64,000 nt of DNA from positions 203,256,726 to 203,320,725 of the forward strand of contig NC_080673.1 of NCBI RefSeq assembly GCF_030445035.2, in the 5' to 3' direction. A program made the translations under genes and the position numbers. This DNA is from Dasypus novemcinctus (Eukaryota; Chordata; Mammalia; Cingulata; Dasypodidae). Every line of letters starts with the position of its first letter. Position 1 is the stretch's first letter. Shown one piece after another: positions 55,641-64,000 of the stretch. The notes under the pieces are model-generated. The model was not told the origin of the DNA, ran no database searches, and saw only the letters and a list, made by a program, of their open reading frames with translations.

Positions 55641-57439
55641 AAATGACAAATTATATACATTGGAAGTGCAGTGTTACGGGGAAAATGAGATAGCAGAGAC
55701 AGGTGGGAGGGATGGGTTAGCGTTGAAGAAGGCCCAGGGCAGGTCTAACTGCGAAGGGATTTAAGCAAGCCCGGGAGGGAGGAGAGGCGGAGGGAGGAGA
55801 GGCGGTTCACCAAGCAGCCGGCCAGGGGAAGAGTGGCCAGGGAGAGGCCGAGCCAGGCCGGGAGTGCCTGAGGAGCAGCAGAACGGCTCTGGTGGAGAGC
55901 AGAGGGAGCAAGAGGGAGAGGAGGAGGAGAGGAGTCTTTGGTCGGTGGAGGCCTGAGCCAGAGGGACGGTCCTCAGTTGAATCCCTTCCCCGGGGGGGTG
56001 TGAACACCTTCTGACAGTGTTGTTTTCAGCTCCAGTTTGGGCAACGGAGTCAGGGTGGGTCTTGATCCTATCACTGGGGCCTTGTAGGGAGAACAGGGAG
56101 AAGCCGGAGGGAGGAGTGGAAGGCAGCAGAAGCGGGAGGAGAGAGGAGAGGACTTCGCCTTGTGCCATGCCACGTGACAGAAAGCCAATGACCGAGGATG
56201 GCCGGCAGGCAGCCCCAGAACGCCAGCCCTCAGGGAGGGAGCACGGCCGTGCTGCAGCGCAGTTTGCAGTTCGGACTTCCTCCAGCTTTGCTCCACGAGG
56301 CAGCAATGCCCGTTGTTTAGGCTGCCCAGCCTCTGGGTGAGGGCGTGAATGTTCCCATCTTCTCATCGCAACTGCTCCGGGCTCGGCTTCGGCCGCCCTC
56401 CTTGCGGGCTGCTCTCCCGCTTGCTCCACGTCTTGGGCGCCTCCCCTGCGGCATTGCTGCCCGGAACATCCCTCAGGGCTGGAACCCACTCGCGGGTGGC
56501 GTGGGGGCCGCCTAAGTTAGGGCCTGGAGGTGTAGCCCCAGCCTCAGCAGCTGCCATTCCCCTGGCGGTCGTGGGCCCCCCTGAAGTGGAGCCTGGGACA
56601 GGGCTGCGAGGAGCCCGTTAAAGCCCCCCAGATGTCAGGGACGGCCTCCTCCGCCGCTCGGGACTGTCACTCTGCAGCCAGCCTGCCCACGTATTACACA
56701 AGGAGTCAGGGCAGACGCCGCAGGGCGGTGGGCCCGAGGAAGCCGCCCGCATCAGCTGCACCTGCCTGCAGCCCCGTGTTCCCCTCCGCAGTGGATCCCC
56801 GCGCAGGCCTGAGCGCTGCGTTTCCACGGCTACGGTGCTCCCCGTTTGCGTTGCCATCTGACCACTCCTCCCTGCCAGGCCGGGTGCCCCCGGGGGTCCC
56901 CTTGGTGCCTCTTAGCACTCACAACAGGCTCAGCAGACAAAGTCAGGCTTCGCCATTTCCTTGGCCAGTACCTGCCGAGGGGAACCCAGGGCTGGGGGTG
57001 CAGCCTCAGCAGCCTTCCTCCAAAAACCTTTACCCCCGAGGAGCCGACATTCCAGTGAGGCAGACTGACAAACAGCCCTACTTTACGCTCTGTGTCGGTC
57101 TTAAGTGCTACGGAGAAATCAAAGGCGCAGCATCCCGGAGAGCAGCGAGGGTCTGTTTTCAATGGAGAGGCCAGGGAAGGCCTCGCTGGGAAAGTGACAT
57201 TTGACACTTGAACCCAGAACTGAGCGAGGGGCAGGAGTGGTCTGGTCAGGCGCAAAGGCCCTGAGGCAGAGGAGGCTGGCCAGCGACTTGTGTTGTTTTC
57301 AGTCTCTGTCCTCTGGCCCCAGAACCTGGACCAGCTCCTCCGGCCCCGGAGACCAGCGTCTCATGCTCGCTTCAGCCGAGCTGCCCTTTTTGGTCGCCTG
57401 AAGTCTGGTCCCTGTGACAAGGAGCTGGCCCAGGTTGCA

Positions 57440-57640
57440 GGCTAGTGTTTACACTAGAGTCCAGAGTGTGCCATCCAGTATGGTAGCCACAGCCACAGGT
57501 AGCTGTTTACATTGAGCTAAAATGGAATAAAATAGAAAGTTCAGTCCTGCAGTCTCACTAGCACATCGCAGTGCTCAGTAGCCGCGTGTGCACAGCACAG
57601 ACTTCATTCCACCATCGTGAGAGGTCCCTGGTTGAGCACG
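57440..57640 (+). mobile_element. hAT-type DNA transposon relic (MER3-like)
   Basis: 'atccagtatggtagccacag' and 'aaagttcagtcctgcagtc' followed by 'tcactagcacatcgcagtgc' fit a short non-autonomous hAT element common in placental mammals. The name is from memory and tentative. Confidence 0.6.
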
Positions 57641-60600
57641 GGTCTAGATGGCAGCCTTGGCTGGTCTCTTTGATGTGTAACAACAGCACATGGTGGTCGT
57701 GATGCCTGCAGAAAGACCCACCTGCCTGGGAACCCTGGGGCATCCCAGGGGAGAGGGAGGGACACTGAGGTCAGGCAGCATCCTGGGGAGGTGGGTATGC
57801 GGAGGGCCTTCTGCCTGAGCCAAGCAGGCTCTGTCGGCCCCTGTTTGCTCCTCCCGAGCTTTGCTGGGTCTTGAGACTCTCTGAGGAGGTCCCTCTAGTG
57901 CACCCTGAATACCCGGTGGGGAGGCCACCGCCCTGGAGGAGGGTTCTGGAGGTGCCCGTTGTGGACTTCCCTGTGGTGACGGAGGATTCTGGAGACGGGG
58001 AGTGTAGGGGGCAGAGGCGGCTGGGCGACGCGGCTCGGTGCTTTGTTCTCCTGCACCTCGGTTGGCTCCTGTCTGCAGTGGTGACGGTGCGGCAGCCCGC
58101 CGCAGTGCTCACTCCACACGGCGGCCAGGGTCGCTTGCTCCCTGGCTTTTGTCAGGGGTCCCGTTGCAGCCGATAGCTGGAATGGACAAATGCCAGTAAG
58201 CGCAGACTGCCCAAGAGACACAGGGTTGAGTCAACCCTGAAGTGTGAACACAATAGATTTCTGTTGTGTGGTCAGCGACTCCATTAAGAGCAAGCCACTT
58301 AGTTGGTTTTCCTGTGGGACAGCCAGTGCTAGGTGTTGAACTTGAAGGAACAGGAAATTGCTCTGTACCCCGGCTGCGCTTGATGCGGTTTCCTTTTCTC
58401 GTGTGGGCTTGGAGCCGTGGAAGCCCTGGCGAAGTTGCAGCCACGTTGTTTGGGGAGCTGGCTGCACGATTCCTGTCCTGTCCTGCGGACAGAGCTGAGC
58501 TGGGGCGGGCAGTCAGTAACGTGCAGAAATGGAGTGAACTGACCCCAGAAAGCTTCAGCAGCCGGCGTGTCTACGCCGCGGCCCGTGCGGCCGAGTCGTG
58601 TTCCCGTAAGCCCGGCAGGCTCCTGTGCTGCCTCTGTGGTCCCTGCCCTTGTTTCTAGAAGGCGTTGCTGGCTTCAGAAATCTCGTGACTGGAAGCAAGA
58701 TAGTCTTGGGGAGTGGAGGAGAGGAGGAAGTATTTGTCCTATGTCAGATTCACTTGGCCTCCAGCGTCTGTGGACCGACCCGCAGCATGCTGGAACCCCG
58801 GCACGCCGCGTCTTTACCGAGACGTCAGACCTGCATTGAGGTCCCTCGCCAGCCAGCCTTCGTCCTGCCCTTGGTCAGGTTGTGGTCAGCCCGAGAGATG
58901 AGGGGCGAGTGTGAACCGTAGGATGCCAGGACCTCAGGGTTTGCAGACCCCCCGGGCCAGCCCGACCTGCCGAGCGTTTCTTCCACCAGCAGCCAGTTTC
59001 CACTCCAAAATGAACTTTCCTTTGCCCAGATGTGTACAGTCTGCTTTACTTTAAAAGCGTTAGGGAAATAACGATTAAAACGATCTTATCCTATTTTCTA
59101 CCTTGAATGGTGCCTATTTAAAAATAGGCACTATTTTAAATAAATTTACATGTTTAAGTCTTTTGAAACGCTGCCTGTTTGGTATAGCTGACATGAAATT
59201 CTTCCACACTGCCTTTATTTTTCGGTGCACATTCATCCTACTAGATTGCCACATCAAGCCTGCTAGTTCCTGTTTCTGTTAAGTGAGCTGAGAGTTGTTT
59301 CAATTCCAGTTTTGCTGATTCTTTGTTGTGACTAGTTGTGGTTTAAGTCAGGATTCCTGTAAGGTTCTTTAACGGAAGAATGATGAAGCACCCAGATTTG
59401 CCCGACAGCCGTTTTGGGCCCCTCTGCAGCCTGGCTTCTCTATAGTAATTTAATTTACCTTTGCTCCTAGCAAGAGGCTTTTAAAATCTAGACCCTGTAT
59501 ACATGGAGAAAGTGTTTCAGGGAATGGCCAGTGTTTGCAAGTGTTTAGATTTAAGTAATTTCCTTTTAGATTTCAGATTTGAGTGTAAAATTCATATCCT
59601 CCCAGGGAGGGAAGTTAAGAGGGCATGGGCTCTCTCCCCCTGCTCCCCGCTCCCCCCTCCACCCTGTCCACGTCCTGCAGAGGTGGGGGGAGTCAGGTGA
59701 GGAAGAAAGGGGGCAAGAGGCCAGTGGGCGAGGAGGAGCCCAGAGCTGTCTGCTGGCTCACCTTTGCCCTGCTAGCTGGCTGCTTGTTTGTTTAAGTCCC
59801 TGCCCTGGAATGGAGGGATTTTACTCCTAGTGGAGATTCCTTTGAGAGCAGTTAATTTTCAAGCAGAAGAAACTTGGTGTGAGTGGTCTCGGGGGCCAGG
59901 CCCAGAGCACCACGCAGCGCTCCCTCGTAGTTTCTCTCCTGGACCTTGGTCACCTGGCCATTCCCTGCTGCACCGGGGCCCAGGACGTGAGGACGTGGGC
60001 TTGGCGAATGGCCAGCAGTCTCTGCCCCAGTGTGGTTTTCTTGGTCCCCCTTCCTGCTCTCCCTTCTTCGTGAAAATCACATACCTGCAGTAGGTTAGCT
60101 CAGTGCTGGTGCCATTCTCTTGCCTAAACAGTGGTTCTCTCTGCCCGTCAAATGAAGTCCTGTGACTCGGCGTGGCCGGAGGAGCCCCTGGGCCTGGCCC
60201 CTGCCCACGTGTCTGATTCCTGGTTCTTGGAACCAGCCGCTCTGGTCTCAGCACTTCTGCCTGTCCCACTCCTCTGCCTGGCAGATGCCCGCGGCAGGAG
60301 TCAGCGTCATCGACACCTCCTCTTGGAAGCCCTCTCTGACCACCCGACCCTCCAGAACCTTGGCTCCCACAGCCCCGGACATCCCTTTGGGACTTGCCCC
60401 TCACCCTCTCTTGTCATTTGTCCCCTCCTCTGAACTGTGAGCCTCCCGAGCAGGGGCCTCTCACTCGTTCTTTGTTTCCCTACTGGTGCAGGCCTTAGCA
60501 GGTGTTCAAGAAAGAGTTTTGAGCGAATGAACCTAAAGAAAATAATAAAGCGGTCTGGTCCACTTAACTTTTTACATCTTAATGTTTCCCCTTTTCCTCC

Positions 60601-62228
60601 TCTTACTGTCCTGGCCATGAGGAGACCCTCGCTAGCAGCTTGGCCTCCCGCATTGCCGCACAGCCGTGTTGGCTTAGACTGTACGTGTGGTGTCTGTGAA
60701 GTTGGCAGTGGCTGCTTCTGAGTGTGTGCGTGCACGAGTGTGCCTGATGGGCCTTTGTTACATATATGTTTTCTGAAAGCTTCCCTTTGTTTAAAAATAT
60801 TCAGGAAAACTTTGACTTTTTATGTTCAGCCTCGATATTACCTGCTACTGTGCTGCTTCTTGCCATTCATTGTATTTGGTTCTTTTCTGCACTTTCTAAA
60901 TACTTCTTCCGTGAATCATTTTAGCATTGTGCTGGTTTGTTCTTTCCACTTTTACACCTCCTAGTTCTTCCTTCTTACTGTATTTCATTTCAGACCTTTT
61001 AATGAATTTAAACATTTAAAAACACATGCTGTTTCTGCTGTTTCGTATCCTGCCTTTTCACTTTCAGAAAATATTCCCTCCATAATTAGAAATTACTCAT
61101 AAATCAGAATTAAGTCCTTTGTAGTATTCCATCCTGTGAATCATTTACCTGTCCGACAATAAGGAAATGCTTTTGTTTCCGTTCCTTGACGATAAAATTA
61201 CCTGTTTGCACTTTGATGCATGTTGTCTGCATTTCAGATGATATCCTTGACAGGGTCTCAGAAGTGCTTCCTGCTTCGTGACCTCTGTCCTGACCCCTCC
61301 TTCAGCTTGCGAGCCTCTCCCTTGGCAAGGGAGATGGAGTCTTAGACTTTAGGTCACTGTAACTTCAGGTTTGAGGGATTCACCCTCCTGGGAATTCAGA
61401 GGCACCCTTGGTGTTATTCTCTCGCCCAGCGTGGCTGTTTCCCACTGCCCTGACTTTGCACCTGTTGCCTGCTGCTCCCTCTGCCTGGGATGCTCCCTTC
61501 CACCCTGCCCCAGGCCCCCCCTCATCCACTTCTGTGCATCCTTAAGGCCTGGTGCAGCAAACCCCTCTTCTGTGGCCTTTGGGCAGCGCCAGGGCAGAGG
61601 AGAGCGAGGCCCTGGACCTCTGTCGCCGACTGTCCTGCAGCCACGTGCCAGCCTGACTTTGTGTTCAGTCTGGTCTGGGCTCGCTCCTGCCATGAGCCTT
61701 GCAAAGACAGGGCCTGGGTCTTGGCCACCCCTCATCCCCAGTGACCCCGGAGCCTGGCAGGATGTGGCCGGGTCCTCTCCCCATGTGCAGCTTAGAGCCA
61801 TGTTCCTGGAGCTGCAGGGAAGTGGGGTTTGCTTTTATCCTCATGGGCAGGGGGGCTGCTTTGCCAGGTCTTGCTGGGGAGACAAGACAGGGACCTACTA
61901 GATTCTGAAGAGACGGCCTCGATTTGCTGGGGTGCAGGGGAAGGGCCCACTCAGCTGAGCTTTCAAGGCCACCTGGGCTAGGAACTTGCAAACAGCCTGG
62001 ATAAGTGAAAACAGGCAAGGGGGAGGTATTAGAAAGCTTTCTATTGTAAGGCAGGTTTTACTTTAGTGATTACAGCGGTAGAAATAACTTAAAGCAAAAT
62101 GTAAAAGAAAACAATTCACTGTTCATGGAAACTGCTGGAAAGGAGTTAATCTTAAATTCATAGAGATTAAGGCATCAATTAAAGAAGTGTGATAGCATGA
62201 GAAGGGGAAGGTTTATCAGTAGAGGAGC

Positions 62229-62391
62229 AAAGTTCTCAACCCTGGCTGCCCATTAGAATTGTCTGGGAAAAGCGAAAAAAAAAATTGATTTCCAGATCCC
62301 ACCTCAAAATTGATTTTAGTTGGTTTGGGGTGAGACCAGAGCCAAAGATCCTTTAAGAGCTCTGAAGGTGAGCTCTGGTTGAGAACCACTG
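62229..62391 (+). mobile_element. MER5A-like hAT DNA transposon relic
   Basis: The start 'aagttctcaaccctggctgc' and the end 'tggttgagaaccactgg' form inverted repeats around 'ttccagatcccacctc'. This is the same family as the copy at 11060-11228. Confidence 0.87.
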
Positions 62392-62696
62392 GAAGTGGAA
62401 AGTGTGAACTTTGGATTCAGGCCTGAGTTCATATCCAGACTCTTCTCTTTACTGTGTGGCCTAAGGCAAGGTTATGCCTCTCAATTTCCTCATCTTTAAA
62501 ATGTGGAAAATCAGACTCGCGCTCCCTGAGGCTCGGGCCTGTATCTAGTTGTTGATGATTGTCCTCCCGGTACTAGGCAGTGTGCCTGGACACAGATGGT
62601 GTGTGGTAGGCATCTGCTGAATGACAACGGTAACAAGTATGGGAGCAGATGTGGCTCAAGCAGTGAACAAGTAAAACAAATGATAAAACCAACTCA

Positions 62697-62796
62697 GGGA
62701 AGGACTGTGGCTCAGTGGTTGAGTGTTGGCTTCCCACATACGAGGTCCCGGCTTCAATCACCAGCTCCAGTACCTCAAAAAAACACACAAAAAAAC
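62697..62796 (+). mobile_element. Monomeric tRNA-derived SINE (with a fragment before it)
   Basis: GGGAAGGACTGTGGCTCAGT and 'aggtcccggcttcaatcacc' form the head, and the tail is 'aaaaaaacacacaaaaaaac'. A short 5' head fragment ('gggagcagatgtggctcaag') precedes it at 62641-62663. Confidence 0.8.
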
Positions 62797-62802
62797 ATGT
62801 AT

Positions 62803-63220
62803 GGGAAGTTGATTTGGCCCAATGGATAGGGCGTCTGCCTACCACATGGGAGGCTCAAGGTTCAAACCCCGGGCCTCCTGACCCGTGTGATGAGCTGGCC
62901 CATGCGCAGTGCTGCTGTGCACAACGAGTGCCGTGTCACGCAGGGGTGTCCCCCACGTAGGGGAGCCCCACGCGCAAGGAGTGTGCCCCGTAAGGAGAAC
63001 CGCCCAGCACGAAAAAAGTGCAGCCTGTCCGGGAGTGGCACTGTACACACGGAGAGCTGACGCAGCAAGATGATGCAACAAAAAGACACAGATTCCAGGT
63101 GCTGCTGACAAGAATACAAGTGGACACATGATCACACAGCGAATGACACGGAAAGCAGACAACTGTGGGGGGGGGAGGGAAGGAAGGAGAAATAAACAAA
63201 AAAACCAAAAACAAAAAACC
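62803..63220 (+). mobile_element. DAS-type tRNA-derived SINE
   Basis: GGGAAGTTGATTTGGCCCAA and GGTTCAAACCCC form the promoter, followed by the standard body and an A-rich tail. ATGTATG at 62797-62803 and near 63255 may be the target-site duplication, in which case the tail extends to about 63253. Confidence 0.9.
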
Positions 63221-64000
63221 AGTCATATGATTAAAAACAAAACAAAACAAACCCCATGTATGAATAGGGTTAGGGTTAAAATAGCTCACAGAACGCCCCT
63301 AGTGTTAATAAGAACACTGAACAGTCCCGAGCCATGGCGACTGGTGGCCTCCACCTTACAGGGGAGAAAACGGAGACTCACAGGGGTCCATTTCTTGCCC
63401 AATGTCAGGGGACAGCTTCCTATTCAAAGCTGGAATTTGAGCCCAGAGCTGCTTGCCTCTAAACCCCATGTGTTCTCTTTCCACCTTAGGTCAGATCTTA
63501 AGGTTTCCAGTAGTAAAAGAACAGCAACTTTATTCCTTCTGTGACATGTCATGGTCACTCCAGATCAGTCTCGGTTTGTGATGCTTACAGATTATTAACA
63601 AGCAACTCCTCTTCTTTTCCTCTTTTCCTTTATATTCAGGTGGTGATTAAGAATAAACTTGTATTTTTTCATATTTTTTCTTGGTACAGTAGTGCTTTAT
63701 ACCAAACTCCGTAGGCATTTTTACCCTGACTTCTGTCTCTCCTTGTACAAACTTCACCTGATCAGAGAGTGGATCCCTATTTAATTTGTCCTCCCTTCTT
63801 TTAAGTGTTGGCGAGTGTCTGTCGGCGATTTCAAGGAGGGCGTGCACACACAGGGAGCACACAGGGTCCTGTCGCAGACGCGACGCAGTGCCTTATCCAG
63901 GCGAGGCCTACGTGGGGGAGTGAGTTTCAGAGCTGGTTAATGAGTGTCCTGTTAACGTGGTGCCCTCCGGCAGGTTTCAAGCTTAAGTGCAAGGCCAGGG

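Larger units (their letters stand above)
46657..64000. other. TBC1D14 intron 2 (to right edge)
   Basis: I looked for the next TBC1D14 exon, which should begin with a base completing Arg and then a NLLARKQSAR-like peptide, and did not find it, so the window ends inside this intron. It holds SINEs (46722, 50342, 51418 minus; 62697, 62803 plus), an unnamed repeat (52745-53160), an L2 3' end (about 55430-55640), more L2 material (56950-57260, 60230-60545, 61430-61770), a MER3-like relic (57440-57640), a MER5-like relic (62229-62391) and MIR pieces (48670-48960, 62400-62600, 63280-63480). From 47.1 to 50.3, 53.6 to 55.4 and 57.7 to 60.2 kb I see no feature to name. Confidence 0.65.

Noticed and set aside
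63258-63275. Telomere-like 'agggttagggtta' motif
   Set aside because: Only about two units, too short for an interstitial telomere, and beside a SINE tail.
46657-64000. Next TBC1D14 coding exon
   Set aside because: I looked for an acceptor followed by a NLLARKQSAR-like peptide in the right phase and found none, so the exon probably lies beyond the window.

Overview
The window looks like nuclear DNA from a xenarthran mammal, most likely an armadillo (Dasypus) or a close relative. It has spliced coding exons with GT/AG borders, one strong CpG island, and L2, MIR and MER5-like relics shared by all placental mammals. It also carries about twenty tRNA-derived SINEs of the armadillo DAS type, with heads like GGGAAGCAGACGTGGCTCAA and an internal GGGTTCAAACCC B box, plus young fragments of a lineage-specific LINE-1 3' end. 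There is no sign of prokaryotic organisation. Almost all long open frames here are chance frames inside SINEs, LINE tails or GC-rich DNA.

Two protein-coding genes lie head to tail on the + strand. From about 0.7 to 16.4 kb are the last exons of a gene I identify as KIAA0232. Three exons are well supported (6559-6667, 11830-11927, 13953-14132 with the stop codon) and one more is plausible (679-806). A 3' UTR of about 2.3 kb follows, with several AATAAA signals; the best end is near 16.44 kb. From about 40.2 kb to the right edge is the 5' part of TBC1D14. It has a CpG-island promoter (40.07-41.55 kb), an inferred first exon ending at 40280 with a strong CAG|GTGAGA donor, and a large first coding exon (45918-46656; ATG at 45935) encoding 240 residues plus two bases. 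The rest of the window, to 64 kb, is the start of a long TBC1D14 intron. The order KIAA0232 then TBC1D14, same strand, agrees with what I recall of human 4p16.1, and this supports both identifications.

The intergenic stretch (about 16.4-40.1 kb) holds two LINE-1 3' fragments in opposite orientation with target-site duplications, several SINEs, a 0.7-kb minisatellite (30.65-31.36 kb) and an unassigned CpG-rich block (34.3-35.2 kb).

The most interesting observation concerns TBC1D14. If the inferred exon 1 joins the coding exon, it makes a 14-codon upstream ORF. Its ATG sits in a YY1/TISU-like element, and its TGA overlaps the TBC1D14 start codon as ATGA. That geometry would suit coupling of translation termination to re-initiation. 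A second notable structure is a stack of three same-orientation SINE insertions at 44.1-44.9 kb, separated by repeated copies of one target site. I found no previously undescribed multi-gene system.
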